Assembly (NCBI GenBank): GCA_964484185.1
Contig: CAZAEQ010000004.1
Span: 62,001-126,000 of the forward strand
DNA: 64,000 nt
Reading direction: 5' to 3'
Source: F1-120-MAGs238 sp964484185
GTDB lineage: Bacteria; Planctomycetota; Phycisphaerae; Phycisphaerales; UBA1924
In this document: piece after piece, positions 24,925 to 34,355 of the stretch
How the letters are laid out: each line of letters begins with the position of its first letter
Position numbering within the stretch: position 1 is the first letter of the stretch
The notes under the pieces: model-generated
What the model was told of the DNA's origin: nothing
Seen by the model: the letters and a program-made list of their open reading frames with translations, nothing else
Database searches by the model: none
Program-made: the position numbers and the translations under genes

Positions 24925-26178
24925 ATGTACCTCACGCAGGAAATACCCGGCATCGGCGGCATCATCCGCGAACGACCCGAAGACTTCTTGGTCGAAGAAC
25001 AACCACTCTTCCACCCATCGGGCAACGGTGAACACATCTTCCTCTTCATCCAGAAAAAGGAAATGACCACCGGCGACATGGTCGATTTCCTCGCCAAACA
25101 TTTCCGCGCGCCCAAGCAGGCGATTGGCGTTGCGGGCCAAAAAGACAAATTCGCCATCACGCGCCAGCACGTCTCGCTGCACATACCCAAGAAAACCATC
25201 GCCGACTTTCCGATGATCCAGCACCCGCAAGTCAGTGTGCTCTGGGCCGATCGCCACAATTCCAAACTCCGCACCGGTCAACTCGAAGGAAATCGATTTT
25301 CCATCAAGATCCGCAGCGTCGCACCCACCAGCGTGCTCGCTGTTGACAAGATCGTCAAAAAGCTCGTACAACACGGCGTTCCCAATCGCTTCGGCCCGCA
25401 ACGCTTCGGCATGACGGGTGCAAACCACATCGTTGGGAAACATCTGGTCCTCGCGCAGGCTCCCGAAGCAATCAAGGCTCTGCTCGCTCCATATCCCGGA
25501 CTCGGCGATCAACAGACCACCGCCCGCGCACTCTTCGAACAAGGCAAATACGCCGAAGCCGCGGCGGCCCTCAAAGGCTGGGGCGCGGAAAAAACCGTCC
25601 TCATGGCGATCTCCAAAAACGTAAAAGCCGCCGAGGCAATCCGCCGCATCGATGCACGCGATTTGAAGATGTACCTCAACGCCTGGCAATCCGCAATCTT
25701 CAACGATGTGCTCGACCGCCGCATTCAAGCCCAGACTCTCGGCACACTCCACGATGGCGATGTCGCGATCAAACACGCAAACGATGCAGTCTTCGCAGTT
25801 GATGAAGCAGTAGCCCAAGACCCCGCAACCGCGCAGCGGTTGGCCGCCTGGGAAATCAGTCCCTCTGGCCCCATGTGGGCATCGGGCATGTTGCGAGCCA
25901 AAGGCGAAACCGACACAAGCGAACGCACCGCGCTCGAAGCAACCGGGGTCACACTCGAAGACCTCACGCTCTATGCCAAACGCCCACTCGAAGGCATGGC
26001 CGGCGAACGCCGCCCACTTCGCGTCCGCATGAAAGACCCCGAATTCGAAGGCGGCGTCGATGAACACGGCGCATTCGTCCGCATCGCATTCGACCTCCCC
26101 AGCGGCGCATTCGCAACATCTGTCCTCGCGGAAATCATGAAACCGCCGCCGGCCCCGCTCTCCGAGACTCCGTCATGA
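24925..26178 (+). CDS. truD: tRNA pseudouridine(13) synthase TruD
   Basis: The protein begins YLTQEIPGIGGIIRERPEDF, continues with FLVEE, and has the catalytic motif GVAGQKDKFAITRQ, whose Asp-Lys region is typical of TruD. Later NRFGPQRFG and LNAWQSAIFN complete the core. TruD isomerises U13 of tRNA-Glu to pseudouridine. I prefer ATG 24925 because the family begins MxYLTxxxPGIGG; TTG 24892, which overlaps the previous stop, is possible and would add 11 residues. It overlaps the HAD gene by four bases (ATGA). Confidence 0.93.
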   Translation: MYLTQEIPGIGGIIRERPEDFLVEEQPLFHPSGNGEHIFLFIQKKEMTTGDMVDFLAKHFRAPKQAIGVAGQKDKFAITRQHVSLHIPKKTIADFPMIQHPQVSVLWADRHNSKLRTGQLEGNRFSIKIRSVAPTSVLAVDKIVKKLVQHGVPNRFGPQRFGMTGANHIVGKHLVLAQAPEAIKALLAPYPGLGDQQTTARALFEQGKYAEAAAALKGWGAEKTVLMAISKNVKAAEAIRRIDARDLKMYLNAWQSAIFNDVLDRRIQAQTLGTLHDGDVAIKHANDAVFAVDEAVAQDPATAQRLAAWEISPSGPMWASGMLRAKGETDTSERTALEATGVTLEDLTLYAKRPLEGMAGERRPLRVRMKDPEFEGGVDEHGAFVRIAFDLPSGAFATSVLAEIMKPPPAPLSETPS

Positions 26179-26828
26179 GCGAAATCAAAATCGTCGTCTT
26201 CGACTGGGGCAACGTCATCCTCAAAATTGTCTCCTCCTGGGAAGAAGCCTGCACACGCGCCAACCTCCCCTTCCGCCCCGAAGTCTCCTCCCCCACTTCA
26301 AAAGCCCGCCGCCAGGAACTCGCAAAACTCCATCAACTCGGCCACCTCCACTCCCCCGACTTCTTCGAAAAAATCTCTCACTCCATCAACGGCCTCTATT
26401 CCCCGCAGGAATTCCAAACCGTCCATGATGCCTGGCTCATCTCCGAATTTGCTGGCATATCCCAACTCATCGACGACATCCACGCCAACGACAAAGCCAC
26501 CACCGGCCTGCTCTCCAACACCAACGCCGCCCACTGGCAACGCCACCTCGGCACGCCGCAGAAACCGGCAGATTTCCCCACCGTCGCCAAACTCCGCCAC
26601 AAACACGCGAGCCATCTGATGGGCTTGGCCAAGCCTGAGATAGAAATCTACAAGGCCTTCGAAACTCTCTCGGGCTTCAAGCCTGCGAACATTCTGTTCT
26701 TTGATGACCTCCAGGAAAACATCGCTGCGGCCAAGACGTGCGATTGGAATGCCATTCAAGTTGATTGCTACAGCGGCGATACAGTTCGTCAGATGCGGGA
26801 AACTCTTCGTTTCTACAGCGTTCTTTGA
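26175..26828 (+). CDS. HAD-superfamily hydrolase
   Basis: The 217-residue protein has the HAD core. Motif I is VVFDWGNVI, motif II LLSNTNAAHW, motif III Lys in GLAKPEIEIY, and motif IV ILFFDDLQENI. The DxGNV form with a small alpha-helical cap points to the subgroup of glucose-1-phosphatase-like (YihX) and haloacid-dehalogenase-like phosphatases. In motif I the second Asp of DxD is replaced by Gly, as is usual in that DxGNV subgroup. The substrate is unknown. It is the last gene in the nnrE-BFN-truD-HAD run. Local sequence is very C-rich in third positions. Confidence 0.82.
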   Translation: MSEIKIVVFDWGNVILKIVSSWEEACTRANLPFRPEVSSPTSKARRQELAKLHQLGHLHSPDFFEKISHSINGLYSPQEFQTVHDAWLISEFAGISQLIDDIHANDKATTGLLSNTNAAHWQRHLGTPQKPADFPTVAKLRHKHASHLMGLAKPEIEIYKAFETLSGFKPANILFFDDLQENIAAAKTCDWNAIQVDCYSGDTVRQMRETLRFYSVL

Positions 26829-26901
26829 ACGCCCCGACAGCTTGCACGCGCTGTTACACTGAAACGAGTCGCCAACTGACCTCGTTCATAAGGATGCGAG
26901 C

Positions 26902-29175
26902 ATGCCCCGATTCACCGGTTTTGCTTCACGCGCACTCATGATCATGCTGCTTCTTTTATGCGCGCCAGCCCTTGCCCAGACTCTTCAGTGGACTCAACTT
27001 CAGATTTCGGGGCGGGGCGGAAGCGCCACTGCGTATGACTCGGCGCGAGGCATTACTGTGCTCTTCGGCGGAAGTCCAGGGCATGCAAACAATGAGACAT
27101 GGGAGTGGAACGGGACGACCTGGAATCAAATGGTTGTGTCCGGTCCCGCGGCACGCACGTCTCATGCGATGACATATGACTCCGCCCGGAATGTCGTTGT
27201 TCTATTCGGCGGTCGCAACGATACGGGATCGCAGGAAATCTACAGGGATACATGGGAATGGAACGGAACAACGTGGGCTTTGCGATCCTCGACCGGGCCG
27301 TCGATGCGATACGGGGCGTCTTTGGCGTACGACACAGTTCGCGGCGTGAGCGTGCTATTTGGCGGTCGCCTTAACAACACCGACAGCAACGAGACCTGGG
27401 AGTGGAATGGCGCCACTTGGACGCAGCGCATCGTCACCGGACCTTCGGCTCGCTCAAGCCACGCCATGGCGTACGACTCTGCACGGGGCGTGACTGTTTT
27501 GTTTGGTGGGCAGTTCAATAGCGACCCATTTTCTGATACATGGGAATGGAACGGTACAGTGTGGACGCGTAGAACGGTCCCTTCGCCAGCCGCGCGCAGC
27601 GATCACAGCATGGCCTTCGATTCTGTTCGAAACGTCACTGTCATGTTCGGGGGATGGGTGAGCGGCGCTGGCGGCCCGAGCGATGAAACTTGGGAATGGA
27701 ATGGCACGAGTTGGTCGCAGCGGTTCCTGACTGGTCCTCTTCGACGGACCGGCCATGCCATGGTGTTCGACTCTTCCCGCGGCGTGTGCCTTCTTTTTGG
27801 CGGTTACGCCCGCACGGTCCCCGGCGGCAATAGCTCGGTTCAGAATGAAACTTGGCAATACAACGGCACCGCATGGGCGCAGGTCTACAGCAGTTTCCCG
27901 GGAACTGGCAGCCCCGCCGCCGCCTACGACGAGCGCCGCGCTGTCACCGTGCTCTTTGGAGGCACCAATCCCGTCACCGGCAGGTACAACGACAGAACAT
28001 TTGAATGGAACGGCTTTTCCTGGACACAGCGTTCCATCAGCGCTCCCCTCGCACGGGGTCAACACGGGATGTGCTTTGACTCTGTCCGCGGGGTCACAGT
28101 GCTCTTCGGCGGCTACAACGACCACATCATTTTTGAAGATACATGGGAATATGGCGTCGAACTTGGCTGGTCGCGGCGCGCCACCTCGGGACCACCGCCG
28201 CACGTGGGCCCGAGCCTGGCATTTGATAAGCGGCGCGGCGTCTCTGTTCTATTCAGCCCTTCTTCTAGCAACGGGCCGCTGGGCGAGACATGGGAATGGA
28301 ATGGGTCTATTTGGACCCTGAATCCCAACACTGGGCCATCATCACGCGGAGGTCACGCTATCGCGTATGACTCAGGTCGTGGTGTCATAGTTCTTTTTGG
28401 CGGCTACGGAACGAGCCGTCTCGGTGATACTTGGGAATTCAACGGATCAACCTGGATTCAGCGCTCCAGTTCCGGACCCAGCCCCCGCGACGGTCACCGA
28501 ATGGTCTACGACAGCGCACGCGGCGTGACTGTGCTCTTCGGTGGCTATGACGGTAGCGCACCCTACGGCGTCGATGGCACCTGGGAATGGGACGGGACCA
28601 ACTGGACACTTCTTCCAGTCACAGGACCCATTGGCCGATACTCCCACGCCATGTCCTACCACGCAGCTCTTCAAACCACCATGGTCATGGCCGGTGTGAT
28701 ATCCGGCGGCGAAACTTGGGGCCTCGCTCCATCATGCATTTCCCCGTTTATTACGCTCCATCCCGTTGCGAACTCAGTCTGTGTTGGAGATTCCATCTCG
28801 CTCTCGGCCGCCGCCATCGGCACCGGTCCCTTCATGTTCCAGTGGCGCAAGGATGGCATCGCGATCGACCCAGTTCTAAATCCCTCGGCCGCAACCCCCA
28901 GCTTTACCATTTCGAACTTTCTCGCTGCTGACAGTGGTCTCTACGATGCGAGTATCTCCAATGCCTGCGATGTTGCTATAACCCGCGCAGTGTTCCTCTT
29001 AATATGCCCGGCAAATTTCAATTGCGACAACGCCGTCGACTTCTTCGACTATCTCGATTTTGTCTCCGCATTCGCAGCGCTAAACTCTGAGGCCGATTTC
29101 AACCGCGACGGGGTGGTCGACCAAGCCGACTACCTTGATTTCGTGCAGGCGTTTGCAAGTAACTGCGTCAACTAA
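26902..29175 (+). CDS. Secreted kelch-repeat protein with Ig-like domain and dockerin-like tail
   Basis: A signal peptide ends at APALAQ (about residue 25). Residues 30-610 hold about twelve repeats of 45 to 60 residues of the form AYDSARGVTVLFGG...TWEWNGTTWTQR, which are kelch-like blades and would make two six-bladed propellers. Residues 615-695 form an Ig-like domain (CVGDSISLSAAAIG, FQWRKDGIAI). The tail carries two dockerin-like EF-hand words, DFFDYLDFVSAF and QADYLDFVQAF, with Cys before and after. ATG 26902 has AAGGATG upstream. It is an extracellular or cell-surface protein of unknown ligand and shares its tail with five other proteins in this window. Confidence 0.85.
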   Translation: MPRFTGFASRALMIMLLLLCAPALAQTLQWTQLQISGRGGSATAYDSARGITVLFGGSPGHANNETWEWNGTTWNQMVVSGPAARTSHAMTYDSARNVVVLFGGRNDTGSQEIYRDTWEWNGTTWALRSSTGPSMRYGASLAYDTVRGVSVLFGGRLNNTDSNETWEWNGATWTQRIVTGPSARSSHAMAYDSARGVTVLFGGQFNSDPFSDTWEWNGTVWTRRTVPSPAARSDHSMAFDSVRNVTVMFGGWVSGAGGPSDETWEWNGTSWSQRFLTGPLRRTGHAMVFDSSRGVCLLFGGYARTVPGGNSSVQNETWQYNGTAWAQVYSSFPGTGSPAAAYDERRAVTVLFGGTNPVTGRYNDRTFEWNGFSWTQRSISAPLARGQHGMCFDSVRGVTVLFGGYNDHIIFEDTWEYGVELGWSRRATSGPPPHVGPSLAFDKRRGVSVLFSPSSSNGPLGETWEWNGSIWTLNPNTGPSSRGGHAIAYDSGRGVIVLFGGYGTSRLGDTWEFNGSTWIQRSSSGPSPRDGHRMVYDSARGVTVLFGGYDGSAPYGVDGTWEWDGTNWTLLPVTGPIGRYSHAMSYHAALQTTMVMAGVISGGETWGLAPSCISPFITLHPVANSVCVGDSISLSAAAIGTGPFMFQWRKDGIAIDPVLNPSAATPSFTISNFLAADSGLYDASISNACDVAITRAVFLLICPANFNCDNAVDFFDYLDFVSAFAALNSEADFNRDGVVDQADYLDFVQAFASNCVN

Positions 29176-29197
29176 CTTGAGTTCGCCATGCTCCGAG

Positions 29198-29758
29198 CTA
29201 CTTCTCCACCAAATCCACCGGCGCCACCTTCGCACCCTCATCCTTCACAACCGCTTTCACCACCGCCCCCGGCCCCGACTGCCCTTGCACAAAAACCTGC
29301 CACCCATCCGCAAGCTTGCGAAACGCGCCCTGAGAAATCACAACCTTCGCCGCAGGTATCTGCCCATCGCGCATCATCTGCCGCTGCGCAGCCACAATCG
29401 CTGCATCATGTGCATCCTTCAGCGTCGCCCCGACTCCGGCCGCACCTACCGATGCCGTCCCATCCGGAGTCTGCGTAAACCCACCCTTCATAAACGTCAG
29501 CGAGTCCGCACCCTTCACCGAATCAACTTGCACAAACCCGGTCTGCTTCTTGTACTGCTCAACTTCGCGCGCCGCACGATTCTTCTGCTCCGCATCCAGC
29601 GTCGGCAAATCTGCCCGCGCTGGCGTTGTCGCTTCCACATCCGTCGATCCCGCGCCCGCCACCACCGATGCCGTCGGCTCCTTCTTCTGCGGCTGACAAC
29701 CTGCCAGCGCAGCACTCATCCCGCTTGCAATCACAATCATCAAAACACGAGTCCGCAT
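29198..29758 (-). CDS. Putative lipoprotein of unknown function
   Basis: The 186-residue protein begins MRTRVLMIVIASGMSAALAG followed by Cys: a type II signal peptide with lipobox ALAGC, so it should be anchored by lipid in a periplasm-facing membrane. After a Pro/Thr/Ala-rich linker, residues 60-186 contain a segment beginning GFVQVDSVKGADSLTF and a C-terminal KLADGWQVFVQGQSGPGAVVKA. I do not recognise the domain. It converges on the kelch gene with a 22-bp gap. Confidence 0.75.
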   Translation of the reverse strand: MRTRVLMIVIASGMSAALAGCQPQKKEPTASVVAGAGSTDVEATTPARADLPTLDAEQKNRAAREVEQYKKQTGFVQVDSVKGADSLTFMKGGFTQTPDGTASVGAAGVGATLKDAHDAAIVAAQRQMMRDGQIPAAKVVISQGAFRKLADGWQVFVQGQSGPGAVVKAVVKDEGAKVAPVDLVEK

Positions 29759-29835
29759 AGTAATTCTCCCAGTCCTATTTTACGCGCACCAACCGCCCAG
29801 CACCGCTCCAATTTCCCAACCTACCTTTACATCCC

Positions 29836-30795
29836 GTGTCCTCCAGCACACCAACCCCCCGCCTCCCCGAGATCCAACCCGCCAAGACGCGCCAGATCGC
29901 ACTCGCTGGTCTGGTCGTCAATCTCTTCCTCGTCGGCATCAAGCTCGCGGCAGGGATTCTCGGCAATTCCTACGCCCTCATCGCTGATGCCATCGAGAGC
30001 CTCGTCGATGTCGCCGGCTCTTTCGTCATCTGGCTCGGCCTCAAAGTCAGCTCCAAACCGCCCGATGAAGATCACCCCTACGGCCACGGCAAAGCGGAAT
30101 CACTCGCTGCCCTGGGCGTCTCCGGCCTCCTCTTCCTCGCTGGCATCGGCATCGCTGTCGAAGCCGTCCGCGAAATCGTCACGCCCCACCACACCCCCGC
30201 GTGGTACACGCTCGTCGTCCTCATCGCCGTCGTCGCAATCAAAGAAGGCCTCTTCCGCATCGCCCGCCGCGCTGCCAATCGCGATGGCTCCACAGCCATG
30301 GCCGCTGATGCCATGCACCACCGTACCGATGCGCTCACCTCCATCTTCGCATTCATCGGCATCTCCATCGCGCTCTTTGGCAAACATGTGCTGCACCAAA
30401 CCGGTTGGGAGCCCGCCGACGACTGGGCCGCACTCGCCGCGTCGACAGTTGTCCTCTACAACGCCGCGCGACTTGGCAGCGAACCACTCCGCGAACTCCT
30501 CGACACCGAAAACCCAACGCTCATCGCCCAAGCCACCGCAATCGCCGCGGCGGTCCCCGGCGTAGTCAACGTCGAAAAACCGCGCAGCCGCAAAAGCGGC
30601 ACCGGCTACTGGCTCGACATGCACATCCGCGTGGACGACGACATGACCGTGCGCCAGGCCCACGTCCTCAGCCACAAAGTCAAAGACGAAGTCCGCGCCC
30701 AGCTCCCATTTGTGCGCGATGTACTGGTCCACATAGAGCCCTGCCGCCATCCCGGCGAACGCACCGCAGAAAAATCTCAACCTGGCGCGAACTGA
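29836..30795 (+). CDS. Cation diffusion facilitator (CDF) family metal transporter
   Basis: The 319-residue protein has six membrane helices and a C-terminal cytoplasmic ferredoxin-like domain. Metal-site residues appear in ALIADAIESLVD (helix 2) and ADAMHHRTDALTS (helix 5, HxxxD). HPYGHGKAE is the cytoplasmic signature after helix 2. The C-terminal part has DMHIRVDDDMTVRQAHVLSH, a usual CDF tail element. CDF proteins export Zn, Fe, Mn or related divalent ions against protons. The AxxxD form in helix 2 and HxxxD in helix 5 do not fix the metal. The start is GTG 29836. Confidence 0.92.
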   Translation: MSSSTPTPRLPEIQPAKTRQIALAGLVVNLFLVGIKLAAGILGNSYALIADAIESLVDVAGSFVIWLGLKVSSKPPDEDHPYGHGKAESLAALGVSGLLFLAGIGIAVEAVREIVTPHHTPAWYTLVVLIAVVAIKEGLFRIARRAANRDGSTAMAADAMHHRTDALTSIFAFIGISIALFGKHVLHQTGWEPADDWAALAASTVVLYNAARLGSEPLRELLDTENPTLIAQATAIAAAVPGVVNVEKPRSRKSGTGYWLDMHIRVDDDMTVRQAHVLSHKVKDEVRAQLPFVRDVLVHIEPCRHPGERTAEKSQPGAN

Positions 30796-30823
30796 ATCCC
30801 CTCCGCCCCGGTCTAAATAGTGC

Positions 30824-31387
30824 ATGCCCGACAACTCACCACCACCCGACCTGACTGACGAGCAGCTCTTAAAGCAATTCTGCTCCGGCAACCAATCCGC
30901 ACTCGCCTCACTCGCGCTCCGCTACGAACCCCTCCTTTTCGGCCTCGCCCGCGGCCTGCTCTCCGGCCGCGACGACCTCGCCGCAGATGTCGTGCAAGAC
31001 TGCTGGGTCCGCGTCATCAAATACGGAAAGAGCTTCGACGAACGCTCAAGCCTCCGCACCTGGCTCTACCGCATGGTCGTCAACCGCTGCCACGACCTTC
31101 GCGCTCTGAACGCGAAATCCAAACCGCCCGTATCACCACCTACATCACCGTCTCAAGAACACGAATCACTAGAAATCGATGAGGCCCAGCGCGTCCGCGC
31201 TGCGATCGACAACCTCGACGACCGCGTCCGACTCATCCTCCTTCTCTGCTTCCACCGCGGCCTCACCCACGACCAGGCCGCCGCCGTACTCGAAATCCCC
31301 GTCGGCACACTCAAGTCCCGACTCCACGCCGCGATGAACCAACTACGCACCGCCCTCTCAGAACAATCACAACGGAGCCAATCATGA
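30824..31387 (+). CDS. ECF-family RNA polymerase sigma factor
   Basis: The 187-residue protein has region 2 (LALRYEPLLFGLARGLL, AADVVQDCWVRVI, LRTWLYRMVVNRCHDLRA) and region 4 (LDDRVRLILLLCFHRGLTHDQAAAVLEIPVGTLKSRLHAA). A proline-rich linker separates them. Such sigma factors direct polymerase to a small set of promoters and are usually held by a partner protein encoded next door. The stop overlaps the start of the DUF4349 gene (ATGA), so that membrane protein is the obvious candidate partner. Confidence 0.93.
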   Translation: MPDNSPPPDLTDEQLLKQFCSGNQSALASLALRYEPLLFGLARGLLSGRDDLAADVVQDCWVRVIKYGKSFDERSSLRTWLYRMVVNRCHDLRALNAKSKPPVSPPTSPSQEHESLEIDEAQRVRAAIDNLDDRVRLILLLCFHRGLTHDQAAAVLEIPVGTLKSRLHAAMNQLRTALSEQSQRSQS

Positions 31388-32553
31388 ACACTACTGACGA
31401 CAACATGAACAACGACTCAATCACCGCCGCACTCGAAAAACTCACCGCGCCCTCAACCAGCGAACCCGTCCTCTACAAGAAAGCGCTCGAGTCTCAATCG
31501 CGCTCACTCAAGCTCACGCCATTCCTCCGCCACCCCGCGCTCAAGATCGGCGTCGCCGCAATGCTCGTTCTTTCCGCCGGTGCAGCCTTCATGGCCTTCA
31601 ACACACGGGACAGATCAGGCGCTGTCGGCACAGCGATGTACGGTTACTCCGAAATTCCCGCCGCAACTACCGCACCAGAAGAGGGCAAAAACGCCTACGC
31701 TCCCGATGCCGACTTGCAAGGCGCGCTGCAAGACACAGATGGCGAGTCCGCCAGCTACAAACTCACCGAGCGCACAGGCGAACTCTGGCGTCGAAAAGCA
31801 GGAAGTGTCTCTGTAACTATGCAAGGAGATTCTGCCTCCGACTCCCCCCGCCAAGTCGTCCACAAATCCGTCCTCGAACTCCAAACCCTCGAAGTCCGCA
31901 ACACCTACCTCAAAATCCTCTTCCTCCCCTCCCAGGCCAGCGGCGAATTTATCCAGGATTCCGCCCTCGCCGGCGGCGACCCGCCCACCTCCGCCAACCT
32001 CACCCTCCGCATTACCTCCGCTCGCCTCCCCGCTGTCCTCCAGCAACTCCGCGAACTTGGAAAAATCACCAGCGAAACTTCCACCGGCGAAGATGTCACC
32101 GACCGCCTCATCGACCTGGGCGCGCGCCTCCGCAACGAAGAGCGCATCGAAACCGAACTCTTGGAACTCATCGCAACCCGCAAAGACTCGCAGCTCAAAG
32201 ACATCCTCGATGTCCGCGAACAACTCGCCCGCGTCCGCGGCACAATCGAACAACTCCGCGCTCAACAAGCCGCCGCCCAAAAATCCGTTTCTCTCGCCAC
32301 CATCCTCATTGTCATCCGCGCTGCACCAGAAGCTCCCAAGCCCCCGCCACCCGAAGCCGGCTTCACCGACCGCCTCAGCGACGCCGCCAAAGACGGCCTC
32401 AAATCCGCCGGCAACTCCGTAATCTCCCTGTCCCGCGGCGTAATCGCCGGCCTCCCCTGGTGGACCGCCCTCGCCATCGGCACAACAGGCCTCATCATTC
32501 TCCGCCGCCGCTTGCAGAAACAGGCAGCGCGCGAACCGGCACCAGCCCTTTGA
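31384..32553 (+). CDS. DUF4349 membrane protein coupled to the ECF sigma factor
   Basis: The 389-residue protein has a cytoplasmic N-terminal segment of about 55 residues and a membrane helix (VAAMLVLSAGAAFMAFN). A large outside domain carries the DUF4349 features ITSARLPAVLQQLRELG, GEDVTDRLIDLGARLRNEE and a long coiled coil around LLELIATRKDSQLKDILDVR. A second helix near the C-terminus is followed by RRRLQKQ. DUF4349 proteins normally span the membrane this way and are of unknown function. Being coupled to the sigma gene, it could be its sensor or anti-sigma factor, though the N-terminal segment shows no zinc-binding anti-sigma motif. Confidence 0.78.
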   Translation: MNTTDDNMNNDSITAALEKLTAPSTSEPVLYKKALESQSRSLKLTPFLRHPALKIGVAAMLVLSAGAAFMAFNTRDRSGAVGTAMYGYSEIPAATTAPEEGKNAYAPDADLQGALQDTDGESASYKLTERTGELWRRKAGSVSVTMQGDSASDSPRQVVHKSVLELQTLEVRNTYLKILFLPSQASGEFIQDSALAGGDPPTSANLTLRITSARLPAVLQQLRELGKITSETSTGEDVTDRLIDLGARLRNEERIETELLELIATRKDSQLKDILDVREQLARVRGTIEQLRAQQAAAQKSVSLATILIVIRAAPEAPKPPPPEAGFTDRLSDAAKDGLKSAGNSVISLSRGVIAGLPWWTALAIGTTGLIILRRRLQKQAAREPAPAL

Positions 32554-32570
32554 CTGCTCTCGCAGCGTGG

Positions 32571-32590
32571 CACCGGCACTCCTGCCGGTG
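32571..32590 (+). terminator. Hairpin after the sigma/DUF4349 operon
   Basis: CACCGGCA (32571-32578) and TGCCGGTG (32583-32590) form a perfect 8-bp stem with a four-base loop, 18 bp after the DUF4349 stop. There is no T run after it, so it is a weak terminator candidate or a 3'-end stabiliser. Confidence 0.45.
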
Positions 32591-32798
32591 TTGCCTCTCC
32601 TCTGCTTGACTAGCACCCCAAAGCTCAAAAAGCCCTATCCGTTACATTTGTTCGGAATTTGGCCGCATCTTTCCGCCAAAACTGGCGAAACCAACACAAC
32701 CCACCTATCATCTCGACCCATTGCGGACCGGGTTCAAAGCCGGTAGAGCCATCTCTACCCCCCGACAGAACCGCGTGGACACAGCTCGGAGCCTCGAA

Positions 32799-33125
32799 AT
32801 GTACGCAGTAATCGAAGAATCCGGCGGCCAGCGCAAGGTCGTCGAAGGTCAGGAAATCCTCGTCGACCTCCTCGAAGGCGGCGAAGCCAAAGTCGGCTCC
32901 AAATACAAAGTCGATAAGATCCTCGTCGTCGGCACCGAAGGCGGCACAGCCAAGCTCGGCCTCCCCTACGTCGCAGGCGCAACCGTCGAACTCACCGTCC
33001 TCGAAGCCGAAGTAAAGGGCGACAAAATCTTCGTCCAGAAGTTCCGCGAAAAGAAGGCCTGGAAAAAGAAGACCGGCCACCGTCAGAAGTACTCCAAGGT
33101 CCGCGTCAGCGCGATCAATGGATAA
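32799..33125 (+). CDS. rplU: 50S ribosomal protein L21
   Basis: The 108-residue protein begins MYAVIEESGGQRKVVEGQEI, the L21 start. It has the KVLxVG-like segment KILVVGTEGG and ends with KKTGHRQKYSKVRVSAI, where GHRQ binds 23S rRNA. The start at 32799 follows from family alignment; the frame is open to 32721. rpmA (L27), which normally follows rplU, is not next to it; a strong terminator and then an opposite-strand gene follow instead. About 240 bp upstream are free of genes and should hold its promoter. Confidence 0.96.
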   Translation: MYAVIEESGGQRKVVEGQEILVDLLEGGEAKVGSKYKVDKILVVGTEGGTAKLGLPYVAGATVELTVLEAEVKGDKIFVQKFREKKAWKKKTGHRQKYSKVRVSAING

Positions 33126-33146
33126 GTAAATTAGTCCCCATCAATT

Positions 33147-33185
33147 CACAAAAGGCTCGCCAATGGCGGGCCTTTTGTGGTTTTT
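33147..33185 (+). terminator. Intrinsic terminator of rplU
   Basis: A 15-bp stem (33147-33161 with 33165-33179, one T-G pair) has a three-base loop, A-rich on its left and T-rich on its right, and a further T5 shortly after. It lies between convergent rplU and the FkbM gene and probably serves both. Confidence 0.92.
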
Positions 33186-33198
33186 GGTTTTCAGTTTT

Positions 33199-34305
33199 TT
33201 ATCGCGCTGTCGCCGTTTCGCGCTGCCGCAACGGATGATCGACATCGATCTCCTGGTAATACCGAATCAGCGGCACAACCGCAACCCCGCGCTCGCGCAA
33301 ATGCGCGGTCCGATGAAACAGCTTCAGCTCATGCGCTTCTGAACACAGCACCACCGCATCAACGCCGCTAGCGGCCGCTCTATCCAGCGAAGTAATCCCA
33401 ACCCCGCCAATCTCCTGCCCATGCCGCGACTGATTATCATCAGCAATAGCGACAATCTGCACTGGTGAATCCTCCAGATTCGCAAGTGCCTTCTGCGTAA
33501 ATGCGCCCGCGCCAAACAATGCAATCCGCTCCATGCCCACTTCTCGCATCTGCTTCATCGCCCGCAGCAGAACCCCTGCAGGCCCCGCATCGAGCAGCGG
33601 CCCCGGCGTTTCCCGAAGTCGATTGAACAGTTCCTTCTTCAGCCACAGTCCATCCATGCATGTGGTCTGCAACTCATTTCCGCACGCCCACATATTGTGA
33701 ACCTGATGCAGCATGAATCCATGATCGCGCAGCATGCACGCAATATCCAGGAACGTCGAGGCGCCTTCATACTCAGGCACAAACTGTGCCTCACAGTCAA
33801 TTGCCAGAATGTGGTTCGCAAGCTGCTTCTCCAGCGTCCGCAGCACTTGCAGTTCCATCCCCTGCACATCGATCTTCAGAATATCAATACGATCAAGCCC
33901 CACAGTCGGCGCCCATTGATCAAGTCGCACCGTCTGCACCTGACACTCATCCACCTGCTCATACAACTCTGCGTAGTAATCCTTGCCGATCTTGTTCCCG
34001 GGCAACAAGCTCGAACACGCTGCCCGCTGCGCGATATGCAATTTTCGCGTCTCGGCAACATCCGATGCCGCGATATTGAACGCCCGCACTCGCTTCAGCG
34101 GCTTGATCCAATCCTTCAGCGTCGCGAAACTCTTTGGCTCTGGCTCCAGAGCCCACACGCGGCTCAGAGGAAATTCCATCACCGCCCGCTGTGCGGTGTA
34201 TCCGACGCTTGCACCCAGATCGAGGAAGTTGAATTCCTCCCACCGATTGAGGCAGCGCGTGAGCATTCTGTAGGGATCAAATGGCATCTGTCGCATGGGG
34301 TCCAT
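33199..34305 (-). CDS. FkbM-type methyltransferase fused to a Rossmann-like module
   Basis: Residues 20-240 form an FkbM-like SAM methyltransferase: FLDLGASVGYTAQRAV is the SAM loop, VWALEPEPKSF follows, and ILKIDVQGMELQVL is the conserved FkbM core. Residues 255-345 form a second domain starting ERIALFGAGAFTQKAL, then IVAIADDNQ and DAVVLCSEAHE. This resembles the N-terminal Rossmann domain of PglD-like sugar-modifying enzymes. Three other proteins of this island carry the same module at the C-terminus. FkbM enzymes commonly O-methylate sugars or polyketides. The pairing suggests glycan modification, which is inference. Confidence 0.82.
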   Translation of the reverse strand: MDPMRQMPFDPYRMLTRCLNRWEEFNFLDLGASVGYTAQRAVMEFPLSRVWALEPEPKSFATLKDWIKPLKRVRAFNIAASDVAETRKLHIAQRAACSSLLPGNKIGKDYYAELYEQVDECQVQTVRLDQWAPTVGLDRIDILKIDVQGMELQVLRTLEKQLANHILAIDCEAQFVPEYEGASTFLDIACMLRDHGFMLHQVHNMWACGNELQTTCMDGLWLKKELFNRLRETPGPLLDAGPAGVLLRAMKQMREVGMERIALFGAGAFTQKALANLEDSPVQIVAIADDNQSRHGQEIGGVGITSLDRAAASGVDAVVLCSEAHELKLFHRTAHLRERGVAVVPLIRYYQEIDVDHPLRQRETATAR

Positions 34306-34355
34306 ATCGGCGTTATCTGCCTCGTCCTGAGCAACTTTGAGAATTTGTGCCGCCT

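Noticed and set aside
24754..26067. 437-residue minus-strand open frame
   Set aside because: Antisense to truD, rich in Phe and Gly from the codon bias of the real gene; no motif.
29135..30565. 476-residue plus-strand frame over the lipoprotein and CDF genes
   Set aside because: It is out of frame with the CDF gene and antisense to the lipoprotein; Ser/Pro/His-rich shadow.
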